Assembly (NCBI GenBank): GCA_026985385.1
Contig: JALSQM010000113.1
Location: 1-28,923, forward strand
Length of the DNA stretch: 28,923 bases
Direction of reading: 5' to 3'
Source: Acidilobaceae archaeon
GTDB lineage: Archaea > Thermoproteota > Thermoprotei_A > Sulfolobales > Acidilobaceae
How positions within the stretch are numbered: position 1 is the stretch's first letter; each line of letters begins with the position of its first letter. Below the pieces are notes generated by a model. The model ran no database searches. It was not told where the DNA came from and saw nothing but the letters and a program-made list of their open reading frames with translations. The translations under genes and the position numbers were made by a program. This document shows positions 7,624-14,130 of the stretch, one piece after another.

Positions 7624-8871
7624 TCACACCCCGCCGGAGAGCTTCTTCGATACGAGATCCAATATAAGCCCGGCTAAATCCTCTTTAAGCAGGGAGTCAA
7701 ACGTACTTTCGTACCCGTCACTCGACAGTATAACGCCTGACTCGCGGTCAGCCGAGAACCCCAGGCCCTTCCTCCCAACAATATTGGCTACAACTATGTC
7801 GGCCCCATACTTTTCCAGCTTAGCGCGGGCCAGCGGCTTGAGCTCCTCGATGCTACCCACGGTCTCAGCCGCGAAAATGACTAGCACCCTCGGCCTCTTC
7901 ACAATGGATTCCACGACCTTGGGAGTGGGCTTGAGTTCTACGCTAAACTCCAGCCCACTCCTAATCTTAGACTCGCTCCTCCTGGCCGGCCTGTAATCGG
8001 CGGGCGCGGCAGCAGCTATGAAGGCATCGAACAATTTCTCTCCCGTTAGCCTCTCAACAACCTCAGCCATCTCCTCAGTTGTATCGACCCTATACGATTC
8101 TATGAAGTAGGGTACCTCAAGACTCGTGGGTCCATGGACTAGTACAACCTCCGCGCCGCGAGCGTAAGCCTCCACGGCTATTTCGATGCCCATACGGCCG
8201 CTACTGGGGTTCGAGATGAAGCGTACAGGATCTATCCACTCCCTAGTAGGCCCCGCAGTCACGAGGATCCTCCTGCCCTCCAGGTCGCGGCCCCTCCTAG
8301 TCACAGAGCTTGTTAGACGAGCGAGAAGTAGCGGGTCAGGATACTTCGCCACGCCACCCTCCAAGCGAGGCGGCACGACTATATAGCCTAGACGCGTTAA
8401 AGCAGCGATGGCCTGCTTGAACTGCAGGCTCTCATACATGTTGCCATGCATCGAGGGCACTGCAATCACCGGCTTACCCTCAGCCCTCATGGCTATCGCC
8501 GTTAACACCACGGGGTTATCAGCTATACCATAGGCTATCTTAGAGATCGATGAAAGAGTCGCTGGCGCAACCAGCATGGAGTCACACTCGCTAGCCAGAA
8601 CAATATGCTCCACCTCCCCACTTAGGCTGACCACGGGTTCAACACCTACAGCCCAGTGCCACAGCGCCGGGGTCACAAACTGTGCAGCTGGCTCGGTGAG
8701 CACGATGCGGACCCGTGCACCCCTCCGTAGAAGCCACCTCGCAGTATCTATCGACTTATACGCAGCCACACTACCAGTTACTCCGAGAGCCACACACCTG
8801 CCCTTCAGCGATGAACTATACTCGCCCACTATGGACTCGCTGGGGTGAGGCAAGGAGCCCCTCCGGGGCAC
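7624..8871 (-). CDS. coaBC: Bifunctional phosphopantothenoylcysteine decarboxylase / phosphopantothenate--cysteine ligase
   Basis: A bifunctional Dfp protein of 415 residues. The N-terminal half is the flavin-dependent decarboxylase (CoaC): VALGVTGSVAAYKSIDTARWL, the substrate-clamp type motif PSMHGNMYES, and LVAPATLSSISKIAYGIADN. The C-terminal half is the ligase (CoaB): RRILVTAGPTREWIDPVRFI, NPSSGRMGIEIA and AAAPADYRPA. Ligase followed by decarboxylase turns phosphopantothenate, made by the downstream PPS, into phosphopantetheine. GTG start at 8871 is about 25 bases from a TATA-like CGCTTTTAGG (8891-8900), so the operon mRNA probably begins at or next to the start codon. First gene of coaBC-nadE-PoK-PPS. 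Confidence 0.95.
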   Translation of the reverse strand: MPRRGSLPHPSESIVGEYSSSLKGRCVALGVTGSVAAYKSIDTARWLLRRGARVRIVLTEPAAQFVTPALWHWAVGVEPVVSLSGEVEHIVLASECDSMLVAPATLSSISKIAYGIADNPVVLTAIAMRAEGKPVIAVPSMHGNMYESLQFKQAIAALTRLGYIVVPPRLEGGVAKYPDPLLLARLTSSVTRRGRDLEGRRILVTAGPTREWIDPVRFISNPSSGRMGIEIAVEAYARGAEVVLVHGPTSLEVPYFIESYRVDTTEEMAEVVERLTGEKLFDAFIAAAAPADYRPARRSESKIRSGLEFSVELKPTPKVVESIVKRPRVLVIFAAETVGSIEELKPLARAKLEKYGADIVVANIVGRKGLGFSADRESGVILSSDGYESTFDSLLKEDLAGLILDLVSKKLSGGV

Positions 8872-9172
8872 TATACACGACTGCGATCAGCCTAAAAGCG
8901 CGGGCTAGCCATCGGAGTTCTTCGACTCATACTACTCCGGAGAGCACTGAGAGGCACATATCACTTGCACGGAACCCTTAAACTCGATATAGACCGGATA
9001 CATGTGTAACCATAGCCCCTGACAATACATGGAGGATGCCGCTCTCTCGGCGGCTAACGGGGGCCACGCCTGCGAAGCCTTAACTGGTTGAAGCGTTGGA
9101 ATGCGTTGAGTACCTTGGAGAACCTCGGAGGGCGGCGAAGGCTTTATTGGTTTACACGCTGGCTCTTCCTTA
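8872..9172. other. Intergenic region between divergent coaBC and acetyltransferase genes
   Basis: About 300 bases with no convincing gene. The left end carries the coaBC promoter (8891-8900, minus) and the right end the promoter of the acetyltransferase (TATA-like GCTTTATTGG, 9141-9150, plus, about 28 bases before its GTG). I searched the middle for tRNA, C/D and H/ACA features and found none that hold together. A few AT-rich spots (8975-8985, 9078-9084) could be further promoter elements. Confidence 0.5.
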
Positions 9173-9820
9173 GTGAAACCCCTGAGGGAGGGGGTTGAAG
9201 GGTTGGTCGACCAAGATTCTGCCGAGAATGGAGAGGAGAAGGGCGATGTAGTGATAAGGAGGGCCAGGGAGGAGGATATACCGTATGTCATGGAAGTGAA
9301 TGTGAGGAGCCTCCCCGAAAATTACTGGTACGGGTTCTACAAGTACATACTGGAGAGATGGCCTGAGGCCTTCCTGGTCGCAGAGGTTAAGGGTAGAATC
9401 GTGGGCTACGCCATGAGCCGGGTGGAGACCGTAGCGGATCCAGTGCTTCGAGGCCTTCAAAGCGAGCTTGAGGGGGGGATGGAAGCTATCAAGGCCAGGC
9501 TCTCACGGCTACTCCAACCACTACACATAAAGACCGCCGATGTGGGGAGGGTAGGCCATCTAGTATCTATAGCCGTTTTAGAGGAGTACCGTGGAAGAGG
9601 CATTGGATCCAGGCTTTTAGGCGAGACTATTAGGGTTATGAAGGAGGTATACAACGTTGAATCAATCTACCTCGAGGTTAGGGTCTCCAATTTAGTCGCT
9701 ATGAGGCTCTACGAGAAATACGGGTTTGTTAAAGTTAGAAGGATTAGGGGGTATTATATGGATGGCGAGGACGCCTATGTCATGGTGCTCCGCCTCAAAC
9801 CATTACCAGTCGATGCCTAG
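9173..9820 (+). CDS. GNAT N-alpha-acetyltransferase, archaeal Ard1/RimI type
   Basis: It transfers acetyl from acetyl-CoA to protein N-termini, by similarity to the archaeal Ard1/RimI group. The family-specific SLPENYWYGFYKYIL (residues about 47-60) precedes the acetyl-CoA pyrophosphate loop RGRGIGSRLLGE (R140 to E151, R-x-x-G-x-G/A pattern). The C-terminal block YLEVRVSNLVAMRLYEKYGFVKVRRIRGYY is also typical. At 215 residues it is longer than usual because of an N-terminal tail of about 25 polar residues; starting at the GTG coding for residue 27 would give a standard length. The GTG at 9173 is favoured because a TATA box lies 28 bases upstream, giving a leaderless mRNA. It converges with the geranylgeranyl reductase gene, overlapping by 18 bases. 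Confidence 0.88.
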   Translation: MKPLREGVEGLVDQDSAENGEEKGDVVIRRAREEDIPYVMEVNVRSLPENYWYGFYKYILERWPEAFLVAEVKGRIVGYAMSRVETVADPVLRGLQSELEGGMEAIKARLSRLLQPLHIKTADVGRVGHLVSIAVLEEYRGRGIGSRLLGETIRVMKEVYNVESIYLEVRVSNLVAMRLYEKYGFVKVRRIRGYYMDGEDAYVMVLRLKPLPVDA

Positions 9821-11179
9821 AGCCCTCTTGTACTCGCTATACAAGCTCTCCAATTTAGTAACCCACGCTTGTAGATCCTCTGGCCTCTCAGGGTAGTTCA
9901 GGTACAGCTTCTTAACCTTACTCATGTACCTACCGACTAGTACTAGTTTTGGCAGGAGACTCGGCCTCTTTAGAGTCTTCAAGATAACAGTAAGCTTCTC
10001 GAGCGCCCCTAGGTTAGCTCTCAACTCCCCTGAGACGCTGGTCTCGTAGGCGTCTTCAGCCTTCATTATCCCATGACTGATGCCGAACTCTATATCCTCG
10101 TCTGTTAGATTCTGAAGGAATATCCTAAACACGTCGAGGGAGGCCTGCTTTGCTCCGAGGCCCCTCATATACCTAATATTAGCCCCCCACAGGCCTCTAG
10201 CAGTGAAATCTCCGGTCTCGTGGGCTTCAAGTATGGCTTTTGCTGCCGAGTACGCTGCATACATAGCATAACCCATTCCGCCACCATGTACTGGGTTGAC
10301 CGTGTAGGCGTTATCCCCTATACCTATAAACCCATGCCATACCAGAGTGTTAGCCGGCCTCCTCGTAGGCACTAACGAGCCGCTTGCATCCAAGACCTTT
10401 ACAGGCCTTACCTCCGGCCTCTTCATTAGAACCTCCCTGAATATCTTATTGGGTGGAGGATAGCCTCGCCCCCCCTGGACTCCGAGTCCTATGTTAGCCC
10501 TATCCCTGCCTTCAGGGAAGAACCACCAGTAGCCTCCCGGGGCTATTTTCTGGTTTATGTATATCCTAATGAAGGATGGCTCCTCTATTTCGTAGTCTAA
10601 CACCATTATCTCCCTGTAGGCAATGTTAGCGTCAACAGGTTTTAACGGCTCATTCACAGGCCAATCGCGTGGTGTACGTCTACGTAGTACCCCACTATTA
10701 CCTGTGGCATCTACTACAACGTTAGCCTTGTACTCACTCACTACACCACTCCTCGAGTCCCTAACCCTAACCCCTCTAACGGCTCCACCCTCTATGATGG
10801 GCTTGACCGCCTGTTTCCCTAGCTCTATCTCAACCCCTTTCTGCGCGGCCTCTCGCAGATACCGCTGCCCCAGCTTCGTTCTATCGATTATGTAGCCTTC
10901 ACCCTTTACTCGAAGGACGTGCCTCTCACTCGGGCTTATAATATCTATGCCTTCAACGCGCTGCTTAACCTCATCGCCTCGCGGCTCTGGAAGCCCTGTT
11001 TCCGAGAAGTGGTGCCTTCCGATAGCGTTTCCGCAGGGCTTACCCCACACGTGGTCCCAGTCTACCATATCTATCCCTAGAATCTTCAATCCGCTACCAG
11101 CGAGGAGCCTGGCCAGGGATGCACCCGCAGGCCCTAAACCCACTATTATTACATCATATGAGTTGGCGCCTCCCGACAC
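9803..11179 (-). CDS. Geranylgeranyl reductase family FAD oxidoreductase
   Basis: A 458-residue flavoprotein that saturates double bonds of geranylgeranyl chains, in archaea normally those of the ether membrane lipids. The FAD-binding N-terminus is YDVIIVGLGPAGASLARLL. The conserved catalytic-loop motif KPCG (K47-G50) is followed by NAIGRHHF. The substrate-side motif APGGYWWFFPEG matches the YxWxFP pattern of the family, and FIGIGDNAYTVNPVHGGGMGYAM is the second FAD contact. The C-terminal 130 residues are helical and less conserved. GTG start at 11179. Its promoter region is shared with the divergent heat shock gene. Chain length or isoprenoid target (lipid versus quinone) cannot be read from sequence. 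Confidence 0.9.
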   Translation of the reverse strand: MSGGANSYDVIIVGLGPAGASLARLLAGSGLKILGIDMVDWDHVWGKPCGNAIGRHHFSETGLPEPRGDEVKQRVEGIDIISPSERHVLRVKGEGYIIDRTKLGQRYLREAAQKGVEIELGKQAVKPIIEGGAVRGVRVRDSRSGVVSEYKANVVVDATGNSGVLRRRTPRDWPVNEPLKPVDANIAYREIMVLDYEIEEPSFIRIYINQKIAPGGYWWFFPEGRDRANIGLGVQGGRGYPPPNKIFREVLMKRPEVRPVKVLDASGSLVPTRRPANTLVWHGFIGIGDNAYTVNPVHGGGMGYAMYAAYSAAKAILEAHETGDFTARGLWGANIRYMRGLGAKQASLDVFRIFLQNLTDEDIEFGISHGIMKAEDAYETSVSGELRANLGALEKLTVILKTLKRPSLLPKLVLVGRYMSKVKKLYLNYPERPEDLQAWVTKLESLYSEYKRALGIDW

Positions 11180-11210
11180 ACGAGGGCACCTAGCCTTGGG
11201 TGCTGCTACA

Positions 11211-11222
11211 CGCTCTTATTAG
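11211..11222. promoter_or_regulatory. Shared TATA region between sHsp and geranylgeranyl reductase genes
   Basis: CGCTCTTATTAG reads as a TATA element in both directions: CTCTTATTAG on plus, CTAATAAGAG on minus. It lies about 25 bases before the expected start of the heat shock mRNA. On the other strand the start it implies would leave a leader of roughly 10 bases before the reductase GTG. No clear separate element was seen for the reductase. Confidence 0.45.
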
Positions 11223-11258
11223 CCCTAGACAGGACGCCGAATGAGGGGTGGAAGCGCT

Positions 11259-11783
11259 ATGAGCAGCTTCTTCCGTAGACGCAGGAGTATATTCGACATA
11301 TTCGACGATATAATGAGGGAGTTCGAGGAAGAGATTGAGAGGATTGAGAGGGAGTTCGAGGAACTCGCCAGAAGCTCTAGCGGTAGAACAATAGGCCCAT
11401 ACTACTACGGGGTGAGGATAACCATAGGCCCTGACGGAGTTCCAAGGGTAGAGGAATTCGGAAACATCAAGAGGACCCCCACCGGTAGACCTAGGATTAG
11501 CGATGTTATAGAGCCGTTAATAGATGTAATAGAAGACGATGACGAGGTAATTATAGTAGCGGAGCTACCCGGCGTCGAGAAGGACAAGATAAAGGTGAGA
11601 GCGACTGAGAATAAGGTTATAATCAAGGCGGAGAATAGTAGGAAATACTACAAGGAGATAGATCTCCCCGCCAAGGTGGATCCGTCAAGCGCTAAGGCGA
11701 GCTACCGCAACGGAGTCCTAGAGGTCAAACTTAAGAAGCTAGAGTCAAAGAAGGAGGAAGGCTTCGAAGTAAAGGTTGAGTAA
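11259..11783 (+). CDS. Small heat shock protein (Hsp20/alpha-crystallin)
   Basis: An ATP-independent holdase chaperone of the cytosol. An Arg-rich start (SFFRRRRSIFDIFDDIM) is followed by a highly acidic helical N-terminal region. The alpha-crystallin domain runs over about residues 75-165, with VIIVAELPGVEKDKIKV and the family signature ASYRNGVLEVKL. The tail FEVKVE resembles the C-terminal IXI anchor used for oligomer assembly. The frame opens at ATG 11241, but ATG 11259 has GGGGTGG seven bases upstream and gives 174 residues; the upstream ATG could serve a leaderless mRNA. The stop is directly followed by the end of the converging ZPR1 gene, with no base between. Confidence 0.93.
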   Translation: MSSFFRRRRSIFDIFDDIMREFEEEIERIEREFEELARSSSGRTIGPYYYGVRITIGPDGVPRVEEFGNIKRTPTGRPRISDVIEPLIDVIEDDDEVIIVAELPGVEKDKIKVRATENKVIIKAENSRKYYKEIDLPAKVDPSSAKASYRNGVLEVKLKKLESKKEEGFEVKVE

Positions 11784-12401
11784 CTATCTCCTCAAATACT
11801 CTAGGCTTTTTTCATAGAGGCGCTCGCATTCCTCGTCAATAGGCTTTTCCTCCACATTATCGCCGACTACCTTGCTTGTACCCTCAAAGTCGCATATAAT
11901 TAGTGTGAAGGACTCCAGGCCCTCGATCGCCCTTTCCAGCCACGCTTTGTTATCCCTGCAAGTCGGATCATCCCTGCCGGCGCACAAAGCCTCTAGAACA
12001 TCTAGGAAGCGGTGCAGGATCCCTTCGACTGTAGTTATGAACCCTGTGCTAGCGGGGCCAGGCACCATTTCGTATCCCTTCTCCTTAATGAGTAGCGCTG
12101 CCGTGGCAGACTTAATCAAAAGGTATCGGAGCTCCTTCTCGCCATTAACTCGTACTATGATCTTCTTTGGCTCTGAAACTTCAGCTACTCTAACGTCGCT
12201 ATATCTGTAACCGCAATTGCTACATCTACCCTCTCCGAGGACTATCTTCCCAAAGTACGGTACCTCGTATAGGTACTCTCTGACTTTGAGTGTCGGTTTG
12301 CCGCATGCAGGGCATACGACGGTCTCCTCGGCTAGGAGCACAGGCTCCCGTTTGGCCTTACTGAGAAGATCCTCTAACTCACTATCCCTATCCTCTGCCA
12401 C
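11784..12401 (-). CDS. ZPR1-type zinc finger protein
   Basis: An archaeal single-domain relative of eukaryotic ZPR1. Four cysteines form a zinc site: CPACG and CSNCGYRYSDVRV spaced C-x2-C-x26-C-x2-C, followed by a double-psi-like beta domain (KIIVRVNGEKELRYLLIKSA) and the conserved PGPASTGFITTVEGIL. The helical C-terminus contains two further cysteines (AGRDDPTCRD). Eukaryotic ZPR1 acts with translation factor eEF1A; the archaeal role is not established. The frame is open to GTG 12410, but GTG 12401 has GCGGGTG six bases upstream. It overlaps the upstream small gene by 14 bases, so both form one operon. Confidence 0.88.
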   Translation of the reverse strand: MAEDRDSELEDLLSKAKREPVLLAEETVVCPACGKPTLKVREYLYEVPYFGKIVLGEGRCSNCGYRYSDVRVAEVSEPKKIIVRVNGEKELRYLLIKSATAALLIKEKGYEMVPGPASTGFITTVEGILHRFLDVLEALCAGRDDPTCRDNKAWLERAIEGLESFTLIICDFEGTSKVVGDNVEEKPIDEECERLYEKSLEYLRR

Positions 12402-12720
12402 TTCGAACACCCGCCTTCTCTAACGCCTCCCTGAGACTATCAAGCTTAGCTCTAACGCATTCGTCTAGGCACGCCTTTAACCCCGTTTTCGGGATCCCGC
12501 TGCATTGCTCGTAGAGACACGCTCCCCGTATCTTCTTTATATTAATGTAGAAAACCACTATTTTCTTGTAATTCCACCTCTCAACTATGCCGAGGAGGCC
12601 AAGCTCCTCTAATTCCCTCTCAATTAGCCTCACATCTTCCAAGTCTACGGATAACGCTATGCCTAATAAGCCCCTCGATAAGGCGTCAGCGAACCGCCGC
12701 GCAACCCCTATACCCGCCAA
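12388..12720 (-). CDS. Small four-cysteine protein, uncharacterised
   Basis: I do not recognise this 110-residue protein. The first half is two predicted helices plus a strand (ALSRGLLGIALS, LIERELEELGLLGIVERW, KKIVVFYI). The second half has four cysteines (C68, C73, C84, C88; C-x4-C-x10-C-x3-C) that could bind zinc or an Fe-S cluster, then a charged helix. TTG start at 12720. An AT-rich element CCTTAAATTAACTTAG (12742-12757, minus) fits a promoter for a leaderless mRNA. The 3' end overlaps the ZPR1 gene, so both proteins are made together; a shared zinc- or translation-linked role is only a guess. Confidence 0.65.
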   Translation of the reverse strand: MAGIGVARRFADALSRGLLGIALSVDLEDVRLIERELEELGLLGIVERWNYKKIVVFYINIKKIRGACLYEQCSGIPKTGLKACLDECVRAKLDSLREALEKAGVRSGRG

Positions 12721-12806
12721 GACGGCCCTTGGAGAGCCGAGGGCTAAGTTAATTTAAGGGGGGGCAAAGCTGGAAACCCCGGATTGAGCGTTTAGGGTGG
12801 CCCGCG

Positions 12807-13259
12807 ATGGCGGCACCTGCAGCATCTCGAATGCCTCCTGTAGTCGAGCTCGTATCCTTTGATAGTGTAACGGAGTTCAACAAGTTCCTCGACGAGGAGA
12901 TCTCCAAGCTCCGCGGCCAGCTAGGCGAGTTTCTTAGAAGGCTAGAGGCGGCGAAGGCTAAAGCGGAAGTTATGGCTAAGATAGAGAGCTTCCTAGCAGA
13001 GCTAGCGAGGGGCCAAGGGGGCGGGGAACTGCAGGGCAGGCAACTCCAGCTGGGACCCATTAGCGTGATAGTTAACCCGACCCCCAAGCAGGAGTTAGAC
13101 GCGCTGGTTGCAACAGCGAGAAGCCTCCAGGAGAGAATAGTAACCCTAGAGAAGATAAAGAAGAGCCTAGAACCCCTCCAGAAAATGCCCTCGGTGGACG
13201 TTAAAGTAGAGGTGTTAATGGAGAACAGGATACCAACGAGGGTCTTCTTGAGGATATAA
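12807..13259 (+). CDS. Coiled-coil protein, uncharacterised
   Basis: A 150-residue protein without a family I can name. Residues about 17-70 form a long amphipathic helix (FNKFLDEEISKLRGQLGEFL, then EAAKAKAEVMAKIESFLAEL). A Gly/Gln-rich turn and a beta segment (QLGPISVIVNP) follow, then a second helix (ELDALVATARSLQERIVTLE) and a terminal strand pair (VDVKVEVLMENR, TRVFLRI). The helix-strands-helix plan is faintly prefoldin-like, but the usual prefoldin motifs are missing. ATG start at 12807 with GGGTGG six bases upstream. The AT-rich element at 12742-12758 probably drives both this gene and the divergent four-cysteine gene. Confidence 0.65.
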   Translation: MAAPAASRMPPVVELVSFDSVTEFNKFLDEEISKLRGQLGEFLRRLEAAKAKAEVMAKIESFLAELARGQGGGELQGRQLQLGPISVIVNPTPKQELDALVATARSLQERIVTLEKIKKSLEPLQKMPSVDVKVEVLMENRIPTRVFLRI

Positions 13260-13316
13260 CGCTAACAAACGCTCCAGGGCATAAACGTGGTAGCACCCTA
13301 GGATGTAGCGGGTGAA

Positions 13317-13384
13317 CGGGCCTCAGGATACTGGGCCTCCATCACCGTGCGTGATCAGCGGTAATACCAGTCCTCATAGGCCCG
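13317..13384 (-). ncRNA. C/D box guide sRNA (D' guide to 16S rRNA 530 loop)
   Basis: A textbook archaeal C/D sRNA of 68 nt on the minus strand. The terminal stem is CGGGCC/GGCCCG (13384-13379 with 13322-13317). C box ATGAGGA is at 13377-13371, then a 12-nt guide CTGGTATTACCG (13370-13359) and D' box CTGA (13358-13355). After an 8-9 nt spacer come C' box GTGATGG (13345-13339), a second 12-nt guide AGGCCCAGTATC (13338-13327) and D box CTGA (13326-13323). The first guide is perfectly complementary to CGGUAAUACCAG, the archaeal 16S 530-loop sequence. By the D+5 rule it would direct 2'-O-methylation of the A equivalent to about E. coli A532. The target of the second guide was not identified. A TATA element, TATAAGGA (13420-13413), lies about 30 bases upstream. 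Confidence 0.9.
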
Positions 13385-13412
13385 CCGCGTTTGGCCTCCG
13401 AGGCTAAGGTGC

Positions 13413-13422
13413 TCCTTATATT
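13413..13422 (-). promoter_or_regulatory. Promoter of the C/D sRNA gene
   Basis: Minus-strand GAATATAAGGA is a good crenarchaeal TATA element. A start 25 bases downstream falls near 13390, six bases before the terminal stem of the sRNA. The sRNA thus seems to be its own transcription unit. The element lies only 11 bases after the stop of the upstream minus-strand gene at 13434. Confidence 0.6.
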
Positions 13423-13433
13423 CTTTCTCCTCG

Positions 13434-13721
13434 CTAATCCTCCTCGGGAGGTCCCTCTACTTCGCCGCCTTCATTAATGATGTGTCCCCACCTTTTTGTG
13501 TAGAGTAGTAGTACTGTTAAATTCCTCTTTGCTGCGTCGGGTTCAATGCATGAAGTCTCTATGACATTACCGTTAATGTCGATTGCGACTATTTTCTTCC
13601 AAGAGGGGGGCTTACTGCAATCGCGGAGTGCTACCTCCTTTATGAGGCCGTTCATAGCCATGCCCTCTAACCTTATAATGTCGACTGTTATCAATTGCCT
13701 GCACCTGCCTGCAGGAGCCAT
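13434..13721 (-). CDS. Small uncharacterised protein
   Basis: Unrecognised protein of about 95 residues in this reading. The core ITVDIIRLEGMAMNGLIKEV, then KKIVAIDINGNVIETSCIEP and LTVLLLYTKRWGHI, suggests a small beta-rich alpha/beta domain; the acidic tail GGEVEGPPEED is probably disordered. Three cysteines are scattered and form no clear motif. The frame is open upstream to 13808, but that part runs under the divergent gene and across its promoter, so I start at ATG 13721. The TATA-like TTTTTAAAATAG (13731-13742, minus) may place the mRNA start slightly inside, in which case a TTG near 13696 is possible. Confidence 0.5.
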   Translation of the reverse strand: MAPAGRCRQLITVDIIRLEGMAMNGLIKEVALRDCSKPPSWKKIVAIDINGNVIETSCIEPDAAKRNLTVLLLYTKRWGHIINEGGEVEGPPEED

Positions 13722-13729
13722 TAGTGCGG

Positions 13730-13744
13730 CTATTTTAAAAACTC
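13730..13744. promoter_or_regulatory. Bidirectional AT-rich promoter element
   Basis: CTATTTTAAAAACTC stands out in GC-rich surroundings and reads as a TATA box in both directions. It would serve the His-rich coiled-coil gene (start 13775) on plus and the small gene starting near 13721 on minus. Confidence 0.5.
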
Positions 13745-13774
13745 GCGCGCGAGCGGCTGTGGGAGGGGTTCTAA

Positions 13775-14116
13775 TTGAGCGAGAGAAAAAGGAAAAAGAG
13801 GATGACATTGCCCAAGAAGAAGGAGGATTTAGAGAAAATAGTCGAGGAAGTAAGTGAAACTCATGAACACGAGCATCATCACCATCATCATGCGGCAGTT
13901 GAGGGTATAGATGAAATACTAGAAGTGTACGAGATATTTATTGATTCCCTTAGAGCTAGTGTTAACGCCCTCGAAGCCCAGGTTAAGAGTCAGCGCATGG
14001 AGATAGCCAGGCTTTACAGGATACTCTCGAATGTAATAGAGGCGTGCTTCAGCGAGGATGAGGATAGAAAGCGTGAGGCACTTAAGGAGGCGCTCTCACT
14101 TGTGGCAGCACGCTAG
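13775..14116 (+). CDS. Coiled-coil protein with natural poly-histidine run
   Basis: A 113-residue protein of no family I can name. Its N-terminus is very basic (SERKRKKRMTLPKKK). An acidic helix follows and then a histidine cluster HEHEHHHHHH (H30, H32, H34-H39), then a long helical domain (DEILEVYEIFIDSLRASVNA, LEAQVKSQRMEIARLYRILS) with coiled-coil character. The histidines are coded by mixed CAT/CAC codons within an intact native gene. They could bind Ni, Zn or Cu. TTG start at 13775; GGGAGGGG lies a few bases before it and a TATA element at 13730-13742. It converges with the nucleotidyltransferase gene 14 bases downstream. Confidence 0.75.
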   Translation: MSERKRKKRMTLPKKKEDLEKIVEEVSETHEHEHHHHHHAAVEGIDEILEVYEIFIDSLRASVNALEAQVKSQRMEIARLYRILSNVIEACFSEDEDRKREALKEALSLVAAR

Positions 14117-14130
14117 GAGGAGCCAGCTAT

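Noticed and set aside
8932..9460. Minus-strand open frames opposite the acetyltransferase start
   Set aside because: They run antisense to a clear GNAT domain and through a promoter region, without any recognisable motif.
13722..13808. N-terminal extension of the small gene ending at 13434
   Set aside because: It would lie across the bidirectional promoter and under the start of the divergent gene, and its Ser/Phe/Arg-rich translation mirrors that gene's Lys/Glu codons.
13861..13893. Poly-His run as cloning-vector contamination
   Set aside because: It is embedded in a native gene with archaeal promoter, mixed His codons and continuous chromosomal context.
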